Positions 9,156-16,178 of a stretch of 64,000 nt of DNA are shown piece after piece; the first letter of the stretch is position 1, and every line of letters begins with the position of its first letter. The position numbers were made by a program, and so were the translations under genes. The notes below the pieces were generated by a model. It saw only the letters and a program-made list of their open reading frames with translations, did no database searches and had not been told where the DNA came from. Origin of the DNA: Stigmatella erecta (lineage in GTDB: Bacteria; Myxococcota; Myxococcia; Myxococcales; Myxococcaceae); contig NZ_FOIJ01000024.1 of assembly GCF_900111745.1 (NCBI RefSeq), positions 50,569 through 114,568 on the forward strand, read 5' to 3'.

Positions 9156-9223
9156 CTACCCCGAGTGTCCTTGTGGACCCAACGTTTTGAGTCTTATCTA
9201 CGTTTCCAACTTTTTGAGGTGGG
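9156..9223 (+). promoter_or_regulatory. Conserved leader copy 2 (upstream of XRE gene 2)
   Basis: Second copy of the 68-bp leader also found at 8393-8460. It lies immediately upstream of the second XRE gene and downstream of the palindromes at 9089-9138. One single-base gap between the copies changes reading frame, so conservation is not for protein. Confidence 0.5.
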
Positions 9224-9230
9224 CGGCAGC

Positions 9231-9698
9231 ATGGACACCAGTGATGAAGAGCGAGAGCGCAAGCGTGTGGAGGCGCTCAGGAAGAACCTTGGAGCGAACA
9301 CGCGCCGGGCGCGGGAGCGCCTCGGCATCACGCAGGAACAGATGGCCGAGATGCTGGGCATCTCCCCGGAGGTGTACGGCCGCATGGAGCGCGGGCTCAT
9401 CTTCCCGCGCGTGGAGCGGCTGACGGTCATCTGCGAGAAGCTGGGGGAGTCCTCGGACCGGCTCCTGGGACTGACCAACCCTCAGGAGCCCCTGCCGGCC
9501 ACGGGGACACCAGGGTACGACGAGCTGCTGCCGGTCCTCCACCGGCTCATGCCGGTGATGCCGAAGCTGACGCAGCTGCAGCGCGTCGCGGTCCGGCGCC
9601 ACATCGCGGACTTCCAGCGGCTGCTGAGCACCTTCCTGGAAACCGAACCGCCCGAGAAGCGCCGCAAGCGGCGCGCCCCCGACGCGCCCACCGGGTAG
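9231..9698 (+). CDS. XRE-family helix-turn-helix regulator 2
   Basis: 155 residues from ATG 9231; in-frame sequence upstream is open but reads through the conserved leader. HTH at residues ~20-75 (NTRRARERLGITQEQMAEML, then SPEVYGRMERGLIFPRVER), nearly the same as genes 1 and 3. A C-terminal helical segment (YDELLPVLHRLMPV... HIADFQRLLSTFLE) parallels that of gene 1 and ends in a Lys/Arg-rich tail. A probable DNA-binding dimer. Second of three paralogues produced by local duplication. Confidence 0.85.
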   Translation: MDTSDEERERKRVEALRKNLGANTRRARERLGITQEQMAEMLGISPEVYGRMERGLIFPRVERLTVICEKLGESSDRLLGLTNPQEPLPATGTPGYDELLPVLHRLMPVMPKLTQLQRVAVRRHIADFQRLLSTFLETEPPEKRRKRRAPDAPTG

Positions 9699-9748
9699 CG
9701 CACCGCGCCTGCTCCGGAGCCCCTGTGCCCCGGAAACCGCTCTGGAAC

Positions 9749-9859
9749 CCTACCTGTCACGTCACGGCCTCTCCTGCCAACCCTGCGCAGCCTGTGAACC
9801 CAACCTGTGGCGTTGTATCTGAACGAGCCAACCCACCATGGTGGGTGTGAACAGGTAGG
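9749..9859 (+). promoter_or_regulatory. Operator-like region upstream of XRE gene 3
   Basis: CCTACCTGT at 9749-9757 and its inverted partner ACAGGTAGG at 9851-9859 bracket the region, with AACCTGT at 9802-9808 between them. A perfect 16-bp palindrome ACCCACCATGGTGGGT lies at 9831-9846. The downstream arm (AGGTAGGGAGGAG) also overlaps the ribosome-binding site of the third XRE gene, so binding there would block translation initiation or transcription. Confidence 0.5.
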
Positions 9860-9866
9860 GAGGAGC

Positions 9867-10373
9867 ATGGACGGCCTCGACAGAAGGACGCTGGGCAGGA
9901 ACATCCGCCAGGCCCGTCACCGGCTGGGTCTCACGCAGGAGCAGATCGCCGAGCGGATCAACATGACGCCCGAGGTGTACGGCCGCATGGAGCGGGGCAA
10001 CCTGGTGCCACGGCTCGAACGCTTCGTGCTCCTCTGCCGGGTGCTGGGCGAGACGCCGAACCGGCTGATCTCCCGCCATGAGCCCGCGGAGGACAGCGCG
10101 GAGGAGCGCGAGGCACCGGACCCAGCGGACGTTCCGGTCGACGACCTGCAACACCGGCTGGGCACCAACATGCGCGAGGCCCGCAAGCGCCTGGGGCTGA
10201 CGCAGGTGGAGATGGCGGAGCGGCTGCACCTGCCGGTGGAGCTGTACGGCCGCATGGAGCGGGGAGAGACGCTGCCCAGGTTGGACAGCTTCGTCGCCAT
10301 CTGCCAGGTCCTCGGAGAGATGTCCGACCAGCTGCTCGGCCTGTCGCCCCCTTCGGCCGGGAAAGCCCGCTGA
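9867..10373 (+). CDS. Double-HTH XRE regulator 3
   Basis: 168 residues from ATG 9867, 6 bp after a good AGGGAGGAG ribosome-binding site. It contains two complete Cro/C1 HTH domains in one chain: residues ~10-65 (NIRQARHRLGLTQEQIAERI, then TPEVYGRMERG) and ~95-150 (NMREARKRLGLTQVEMAERL, then PVELYGRMERG). A short acidic linker joins them. It lacks the C-terminal helix of genes 1 and 2, so the second HTH may substitute for dimerisation, making an intramolecular dimer. It is the last gene before traA, and an ACCTG-AGGT box follows it. An internal fusion/duplication like this is uncommon for XRE proteins. Confidence 0.85.
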   Translation: MDGLDRRTLGRNIRQARHRLGLTQEQIAERINMTPEVYGRMERGNLVPRLERFVLLCRVLGETPNRLISRHEPAEDSAEEREAPDPADVPVDDLQHRLGTNMREARKRLGLTQVEMAERLHLPVELYGRMERGETLPRLDSFVAICQVLGEMSDQLLGLSPPSAGKAR

Positions 10374-10410
10374 CAGCCCCTGGGCCCCTGGGGACTTCCT
10401 GCTTTCTCGT

Positions 10411-10422
10411 ACCTGACAGGTT
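10411..10422 (+). promoter_or_regulatory. ACCTGACAGGT box between XRE gene 3 and traA
   Basis: ACCT-GAC-AGGT inverted repeat, ~110 bp upstream of the traA start and the only such box in this spacer. It matches the half-sites ahead of the three XRE genes. That traAB belongs to the same regulon is inference. Confidence 0.4.
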
Positions 10423-10530
10423 GCCCAACTTTGGGGCGACCTCCCGGTGTGGATGGGGGTCCTGCGGAAGCGGGTTCCGGAACGATTGGACATTTGCGCC
10501 GTCGTCCCAGTTGGTGGAGGATGTAACCCC

Positions 10531-12684
10531 TTGTTCTCGCTACCTTTTCAGATTCGAAGCGCCTCGGCGGCGCTGACCTTGGTGTTCGTGTGCCTCGCGG
10601 GGACCGCGTGGGCGGCGAAGTTGCCGGATGTCATCGTGTTTGGAGACCCGGTGGCCCCCTCTCCCGACCTGCCAGGTACGGGGCTGTGCGTCGCATCGAG
10701 CGTCTCGGAGAACGCTTCCGCCGATTTCCCTCAAGGGGCGTCCAGCTACATCGGCGGCATGAATGACTTCATGGAGCGGACGGCCTCGGAGCGAGTCACT
10801 TACGTGCTCCAAGCACCCTTCGACCTGTCGAACAACAATACAGGGGGAACGCTCGCGAGCCGGGGCGACTTCTTCAATGGGACGAATTACGGAACGAGCT
10901 TTTTCTATACCGACCCGTTCACAGCCTTCGGTTCCCGCTTTCGTGGTTATTTGAATGTCACTCCAGACATGGTGAACAAGACACTGCACATCGGCTTTTA
11001 CGCTGACGATGCAGTGAGTTTCGTTATTTATGATCGCAACAACGTCCAGTACCAGGTCATCAACAGACCTCCCCAGCTTGGACTGGCGACATGGCGTACC
11101 ACCAACGCTGTCACCTTCCTGAAAACAGGTCTTTACCCCATCGAGATTCTCTACGCGGAGATAAGCGAGCACGCTGCGTTGGAGATGTCGATTCTCGATG
11201 GCCCGTTCAGCGACTCCGAGCGTGGAGCCAATCAGCCGCCTATCGTCAGACTCAGCGACGCGGGCTTTCTCCTGGTCTCACCAGAGAAATTTTTCCAGAC
11301 GGAAACAGGACGCCCGCCGTTTGCGAATCCCGCGCAGTGCACGCAGTGCCTCCGTGCCAACGCCAATGCCCCTGGCAACGGCGGCTGCGGCATCGGCTCC
11401 GGCTACTACTGCAATGGCGCCGCGCTGTGCGCCCCGTGTGACACCTCCCGCGTCTGTGGCCCCTCGTGCTCCCCTTGCGGTCAGAGCACGCCCTACTGCA
11501 TCAACGTCTCGGGCACCTTCACGTGCGTCGAGTGCAGCGAAAACAAAGATTGTCCCAATAATGGCCGCTGCGACCCCGCCACCAACACCTGCAGGGGCTG
11601 CCTCAACGACTCCGATTGTCCCACCGGCCAGTGCACCAACAATGCCTGCACCGGCTGCAATGACGACGCCGACTGTCTCTCCGGCCAGGTCTGCGACATC
11701 CCCAACTTCACCTGTGTGGAGTGCAACCGGGACGAAGACTGCCCTCCCGATGAGGTCTGTGCCCCCGACCTCAAGCAGTGCCGCGAGTGCAACCAGGACT
11801 CCGACTGTGAGCGCGGCAAGACGTGCTCGGACAACCAATGCATCACCTGTGCCTCCAACGACAGCTGCGCGGGCAACTCCTGCAACTGCTGCCCCAGCGG
11901 CACCCAGTGCGCCGCCCCGACCCCGGGCACCTTGCCCTCCTGCGTCGAGTGCACCAACGACTCCCAGTGCGCCGACGGCAAGACCTGTGACACCGCCAAC
12001 GGCCGCTGCGTGGACACCGTCCCCGCGTGCAACACCTCGGACCGCTGCGGCGCCGAGTGCGTGAAGTGTCCCACCGACCGGCCCCTCTGCCTCGATGGCC
12101 AGGTCTGTGTGCAGTGCCGCAATGACCTCGAGTGTGGCAACGGCCAGTTCTGCATCAGCGGCGAGTGCGCCTCCTGCATCACCGACCGGCACTGCGGCGC
12201 CCGCTGCAGCGCCTGCCCCGGAGAGGCCCCCTTCTGCCTCTCCGATGGCACTTCCGCCGGCAGCTCCTGCGTCGCCTGCCGGAACGACGCCGACTGCGGC
12301 AGTGGCCAGTGTGACACCAGCACCCACACCTGCGCCCCCACCAACGGCTGCGAGGTAAGCTGCGCCGAGGGCACCGTCTGCAACGGCTCCGCCTGCGTGC
12401 AGTGCTTCGCCGACGCGCACTGCCCCTGCGGCGGCTCGTGCGATGTGGCCCAGGGCACCTGCAACAGCTCCTGCGCGGAGAGCGGCGACTGCCTCGGCGT
12501 CCAGCACTGCTCCGTGGCCTCCCAGGTGTGTGAGCGCGGCCGGCGCATGCCCGGCACCGAGCCCCAGGGCGGCTCCTTCTGCTGTCAGACCACCACGGCC
12601 GATCTTCCTTCCACCGGCGGTGGCGCCTTCGTGGCCATGCTCCTCGTGGGCCTCCTGTTCCTCTCCTCCCAACGCCGCGTATGA
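10531..12684 (+). CDS. traA: TraA, cell-surface receptor for outer membrane exchange
   Basis: 717 residues if the TTG at 10531 is used. It sits 10 nt after GGTGGAGG and begins directly with a signal peptide (FQIRSASAALTLVFVCLAG, cleavage near AWAA). The ATG at 10447 would add an implausible leader. Residues ~45-230 form a PA14/lectin-like domain, followed by ~380 residues of Cys-rich repeats (C-x-x-C-x-N-D-x-D-C pattern) forming a stalk. The C-terminus has a CC pair, a Gly/hydrophobic segment and QRRV, the MYXO-CTERM sorting pattern. In Myxococcus xanthus, TraA is a polymorphic homotypic receptor that selects kin partners for exchange of outer membrane proteins and lipids; the variable PA14 domain sets specificity. 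The gene overlaps traB by ATGA. The PA14-coding part is visibly more A+T-rich than the stalk. Confidence 0.9.
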   Translation: MFSLPFQIRSASAALTLVFVCLAGTAWAAKLPDVIVFGDPVAPSPDLPGTGLCVASSVSENASADFPQGASSYIGGMNDFMERTASERVTYVLQAPFDLSNNNTGGTLASRGDFFNGTNYGTSFFYTDPFTAFGSRFRGYLNVTPDMVNKTLHIGFYADDAVSFVIYDRNNVQYQVINRPPQLGLATWRTTNAVTFLKTGLYPIEILYAEISEHAALEMSILDGPFSDSERGANQPPIVRLSDAGFLLVSPEKFFQTETGRPPFANPAQCTQCLRANANAPGNGGCGIGSGYYCNGAALCAPCDTSRVCGPSCSPCGQSTPYCINVSGTFTCVECSENKDCPNNGRCDPATNTCRGCLNDSDCPTGQCTNNACTGCNDDADCLSGQVCDIPNFTCVECNRDEDCPPDEVCAPDLKQCRECNQDSDCERGKTCSDNQCITCASNDSCAGNSCNCCPSGTQCAAPTPGTLPSCVECTNDSQCADGKTCDTANGRCVDTVPACNTSDRCGAECVKCPTDRPLCLDGQVCVQCRNDLECGNGQFCISGECASCITDRHCGARCSACPGEAPFCLSDGTSAGSSCVACRNDADCGSGQCDTSTHTCAPTNGCEVSCAEGTVCNGSACVQCFADAHCPCGGSCDVAQGTCNSSCAESGDCLGVQHCSVASQVCERGRRMPGTEPQGGSFCCQTTTADLPSTGGGAFVAMLLVGLLFLSSQRRV

Positions 12685-14375
12685 CTCGCTCGCTTCCGAC
12701 GGTTCTTGCCCTGGCCCTGGGCCTCGCCGCGGCCTCCGCCTCCGCCCAGGACGCCCGCTTCGACGCCCAGCTCTTCCGGCCATCCGGTGCCCCTCAGGAC
12801 ATCGTGGCCGTGAGCCAGTCCCGGCCCCTCTCCAACCTGTCCGTCTCGGGAGGCGTCTACCTGAGCTTCTCGATCAACCCGCTCGTGCTGGTCACGCGCG
12901 GCGGGGACTCCTCCAAGAAGGCCCTCAGCCTCGTGGGCAACCGCTTCCAGCTGGATGCCATGGCCAACGTCGGCCTGCTCGACTGGGCCGAGGTGGGCGT
13001 GGACATGCCCCTCATCCTCTTCCAGGGCGGCGACAACCTGGAGGCCATCGGCACCGAGGGCACCGTCGAGGGCTATGTGCTGGGGGACCTGCGCCTCACC
13101 AGCAAGATTGCCCTGCCGGGCCTCAAGCGCCGCGCCGAGGACTCGGGCTGGGGCGCCGCCCTCACCTTCAACCTCGGGCTTCCCACCGGCAACCAGGACG
13201 CCTTCGCCAGCGATGGCGCCGTCACCTACACGCCCGGCCTCATCGTGGACTACCGCTTTGGCATGGGCCTGCTCCTGACGGCCAACGCCGGCTTCTGGGC
13301 CCGGCCCGACCGCATCTTCAACGGCGTGAAGATTGGCGACATGGCGCCCTTTGGCCTCGGCGCCGAGATGCCGCTCTTGCGCACCGCGGGCGTCACCGCC
13401 GTGGGCGCACTCCATGGTGCCGTGGCGCTGACCAAGCTGCCCGGCCAGGCCCGGCAGATTCCCGCGGAGATGCTCCTCGGCCTGCGCTGGTACAGCGGCC
13501 TGGGCATCACCGTCACCGTGGGCGGCGGCCTGGGGTGTGGGTGCTCGCTCCAGTCCCCGCAGCTCAGCTTCTTCACCTCCGTCATCTGGGTGCCCGCCGT
13601 CATGTCCGAGTACGCGGCCATCGAGCGCTTCAAGGAGCCGCCCCGCGACAGCGATGGGGATGGCATCCACGACGACACCGACTCCTGCCCGGACGAGGCC
13701 GGCCCCGAGTCCCGCAGGGGCTGCCCCCTGCGCGACTCCGATGGCGATGGGGTGACGGATGACCTCGACGCCTGTCCCACCGAGGTGGGCACCGCCGCCC
13801 GCTCGGGCTGCCCCATCCGGGACAATGACGGCGACGGCGTCGCGAACGAGGACGACCGGTGCCCGGACGTGCCGGCCGGTCCGGGCGGGAAGAACGGCTG
13901 CCCGCTGGCCCGTCTCCAGGGCAACAAGATCCTCATCCTGGAGCCCATCAACTTCGCCACGGACCAGGACATCCTCTTGTCCGAGTCCCTGCCCATCCTG
14001 GAGGAGGTCTCCCAGATGCTGAAGACGCACCCGGAGATCCAACGCCTCCTCGTCGAGGGCCACACCGACTCGCGCGCCAGCGACGAGTACAACCTGGAGC
14101 TGTCCAGGCGCCGGGCGGCCAGCATCCGCGTCTACCTCGAGGAGAGCGGCGTGGAGCCCGAGCGACTGTGCTCCCAGGGCTTCGGCCGCAGCCGCCCCGT
14201 GGCGGAGAACAAGAACGAGGAGGGCATGGCCCTCAACCGGCGCGTGGAGTTCACCGTCCTGCCGCCTCCCGCGGCCGGCGAGCCCCGCTGCCCGGAAGAA
14301 CCCGCGGACAAGGCGCTCAAGAAGAAGGGCGCCAAGCCCGCCCCGGCTCCGGCGAAGCCCGCCCCGAAGCCGTAA
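12681..14375 (+). CDS. traB: TraB, OmpA-domain partner of TraA in outer membrane exchange
   Basis: 564 residues. The ATG lies within the ATGA overlap with traA. A signal peptide (LPTVLALALGLAAASASAQ) precedes a ~300-residue beta-rich region likely to be an outer-membrane beta-barrel. Residues ~320-405 are thrombospondin type 3-like Ca-binding repeats (DSDGDGIHDDTDSCPD and two more). Residues ~415-530 are an OmpA/MotB peptidoglycan-binding domain (NFATDQDILLSES, VEGHTDSRASDEYN, LSRRRAASIRVYL). The tail is Lys/Pro/Ala-rich. In M. xanthus, TraA and TraB are both needed for exchange between cells. Gene order, overlap and domain set match traB there. Confidence 0.9.
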   Translation: MTRSLPTVLALALGLAAASASAQDARFDAQLFRPSGAPQDIVAVSQSRPLSNLSVSGGVYLSFSINPLVLVTRGGDSSKKALSLVGNRFQLDAMANVGLLDWAEVGVDMPLILFQGGDNLEAIGTEGTVEGYVLGDLRLTSKIALPGLKRRAEDSGWGAALTFNLGLPTGNQDAFASDGAVTYTPGLIVDYRFGMGLLLTANAGFWARPDRIFNGVKIGDMAPFGLGAEMPLLRTAGVTAVGALHGAVALTKLPGQARQIPAEMLLGLRWYSGLGITVTVGGGLGCGCSLQSPQLSFFTSVIWVPAVMSEYAAIERFKEPPRDSDGDGIHDDTDSCPDEAGPESRRGCPLRDSDGDGVTDDLDACPTEVGTAARSGCPIRDNDGDGVANEDDRCPDVPAGPGGKNGCPLARLQGNKILILEPINFATDQDILLSESLPILEEVSQMLKTHPEIQRLLVEGHTDSRASDEYNLELSRRRAASIRVYLEESGVEPERLCSQGFGRSRPVAENKNEEGMALNRRVEFTVLPPPAAGEPRCPEEPADKALKKKGAKPAPAPAKPAPKP

Positions 14376-14390
14376 GCAGGGGCGCCCCGC

Positions 14391-14412
14391 CCTTCCTCCT
14401 TCGGGAGGAGGG
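14391..14412 (+). terminator. Hairpin between traB and the convergent lipoprotein operon
   Basis: CCTTCCTCC-TTCG-GGAGGAGGG forms a 9-bp stem (one G-U) closed by a stable UUCG loop, 16 nt after the traB stop. No U-tract follows, so it may be a weak or bidirectional terminator or an mRNA-stabilising structure. Confidence 0.5.
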
Positions 14413-14536
14413 GCCGCGGGGTCCCGCCCGGTGAGCAGGGCTCCGGCAGAGCCGGGCCCGCGCGGCGAGAGGAAGAGGCTCCGCGGGGCGGCCCGCGGCG
14501 AGGCACGGGCGTGTCCGCAGGCTTGCGGCTACCGGC

Positions 14537-15373
14537 TCAGGGAACAATCACCTCGGCGGCCCCGACCCTGCGGCCCGCCGAGAGCGTCACCAGGGCCCGG
14601 CCCGGGCCCACCGCCGTCACGTACCCCGCCGGAGAGACCTGGATGACCGCGGGGTCCGAGGAGAACCAGTGGATGGGCACCCCCTCCACGGTCCGCCCCC
14701 GGCTGTCGATCGCCCGGGCCCGGAACTGAAGCCCCTGGCCGCGCTTGGTGAAGACGTGCCGGGGCGGATCCACCGCGATGCGGGTGAAGGCCGGCACGAC
14801 GAGCACGTTCAGGTCCTGGCTCACGTGGCCCACCGTGGCGGTCACCTTCACCGTCCCCGGCCCCACCCCGATGATCCGTCCCTCGTCGATGCGCGCGATG
14901 CTCTCGTCCTGGCTGCGCCACTCAGGGGATGCATCGCGGATGCGCTTGCCCAGCTCATCCAGCACGGTGGCGAAGAGCCGCTCCGAGCGCCCAATCTCGA
15001 TGAACTCCTGCTCCCCGGCGCGCAGGGCCAGCCGCCCGGGGATGGTCACCACGAAGCGCGTGGAGGCGCGGGCGTTGCCTCCGGACACCTCGATGGTGGC
15101 CTGGCCCGTCTTCCGGGCCACCACCACCCCCTTCTCCACGGTGGCAACATCCGGCGAGGAGCTGGACCAGTACAGCCGGGGCTCCGCCAAGCGGCGCCCC
15201 TGCGCGTCCTTCGCCTCGTACTCCAGCCGGACGGATTGCCCGGGCTCTCGCAGCTGGTGTTCCTCGGGGCCCAGAATCGTCAGGGTCTCGGGAGACGGCG
15301 CACACGCCCCCAACAGCCCAGCGGCCACGAAGCACCACACACGAATGGAGAGCCACGGGAATACGCTCGACAT
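14537..15373 (-). CDS. Lipoprotein with bacterial Ig-like (BIG2) domains
   Basis: 278 residues. The N-terminus is a lipoprotein signal (RVWCFVAAGLLGAC), lipidated at Cys ~24. Three consecutive ~85-residue repeats have BIG2 features: 'W-S-S-S-S-P-D-V-A-T-V', 'A-R-K-T-G-Q-A-T-I-E-V', 'I-G-V-G-P-G-T-V-K-V-T-A' and a third copy ending 'V-G-P-G-R-A-L-V-T-L-S-A'. Such domains mediate surface adhesion or carbohydrate binding. It is the last gene of a likely three-gene lipoprotein operon transcribed from 16001. Confidence 0.8.
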   Translation of the reverse strand: MSSVFPWLSIRVWCFVAAGLLGACAPSPETLTILGPEEHQLREPGQSVRLEYEAKDAQGRRLAEPRLYWSSSSPDVATVEKGVVVARKTGQATIEVSGGNARASTRFVVTIPGRLALRAGEQEFIEIGRSERLFATVLDELGKRIRDASPEWRSQDESIARIDEGRIIGVGPGTVKVTATVGHVSQDLNVLVVPAFTRIAVDPPRHVFTKRGQGLQFRARAIDSRGRTVEGVPIHWFSSDPAVIQVSPAGYVTAVGPGRALVTLSAGRRVGAAEVIVP

Positions 15374-15399
15374 GAATACGACCCGCCAGGCCCACGCGA

Positions 15400-15699
15400 T
15401 TACTTGCGGCCTGCTTTCTTGGAGGGTGCCGGAGCCGGTTTGGAGGCCGCCAGCTTCAGCTCATCACGCTCTCGCGTCAACTCCTCAAGATCGTCCTCCA
15501 ATGCCCGGACTTTTGTTTTCAAAGTAGCGTTTTCCGCACGCAGCCCCCGGCCCTCCGCTCGCAGGGTGCTCGCCTCCTCACGCAGCGACTTCGCTTCGGC
15601 GCGCACCTGCCGCAGTTCCTTGGAGGGGCCACACGCGCTCAGGGCGCCCAGGGCCAGGCCCCCCACCGCCAGCCACACCTTCATCGTCGGACTCGTCAT
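15400..15699 (-). CDS. Small coiled-coil lipoprotein
   Basis: 99 residues (alternative ATG at 15684). Signal with lipobox LSAC, then a continuous heptad-rich coiled coil (CGPSKELRQVRAEAKSLREE...), ending in a Lys/Pro/Ala tail (PAPAPSKKAGRK). It is a paralogue of the gene immediately upstream: both have 'A-C-G-P-S-K-E-L-x-Q-x-R' after the lipid Cys and the same coiled-coil plan. Lpp-like tethering of outer membrane to peptidoglycan is a reasonable analogy but is not shown. Confidence 0.75.
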   Translation of the reverse strand: MTSPTMKVWLAVGGLALGALSACGPSKELRQVRAEAKSLREEASTLRAEGRGLRAENATLKTKVRALEDDLEELTRERDELKLAASKPAPAPSKKAGRK

Positions 15700-15710
15700 G
15701 GGGCGGAGCC

Positions 15711-16001
15711 CTACTTCCGGGCCGTGGCGCTGCCTTTCTTCACCGGGGCCGGTTGGGCGGAGGACGGCGTGGTGGCGGGAGCCGGCGCGGCCGGGAGCCG
15801 GCCCACCACGGCCTTCAGCTGGTCACGCTCCTGCGTGGCCTTCTTGAGGGTGCCCTCCAGCTCGCCTGCCCGCGTCTTGAGCACCGCGTTCTCCTGGCGG
15901 AGCGTCTCCACCTCCGAGCGCGCCTGCGCCAGTTCCTTCGAGGGGCCACACGCGGCCAGGGAACCCACCGAGAGCATCATCACCGTCATCCACGCCTTCA
16001 T
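15711..16001 (-). CDS. Small coiled-coil lipoprotein, paralogue
   Basis: 96 residues from ATG 16001. Lipobox SLAAC, then CGPSKELAQARSEVETLRQE coiled coil, ending in a Pro/Ala and Lys-rich tail. First gene of a compact operon; its stop is 11 bp before the next, related gene. The two products could form hetero- or homomeric coiled-coil bundles on the outer membrane. No known family name is recognised. Confidence 0.75.
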   Translation of the reverse strand: MKAWMTVMMLSVGSLAACGPSKELAQARSEVETLRQENAVLKTRAGELEGTLKKATQERDQLKAVVGRLPAAPAPATTPSSAQPAPVKKGSATARK

Positions 16002-16178
16002 CTGCGGTCCACCTCTGGGCAGGTGCTCTCCAGGGCTTCCTCCCTGAGACAGACCTGCCGCGGGAACCATTAGCAATGCACGTGCCTCCCGCTTCTCCCG
16101 GGGGAACCTCCCGCCGCGCGGGGCGGCGGCGTGGCAGGAAGCCACGCTCCCCAGGCGCGTTGCCATGCCGGGGCGCCG

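Noticed and set aside
11278..12783. Long reverse frame opposite traA
   Set aside because: Only Gly/Ala/Val composition with no domain or start signal; traA is well supported on the other strand.
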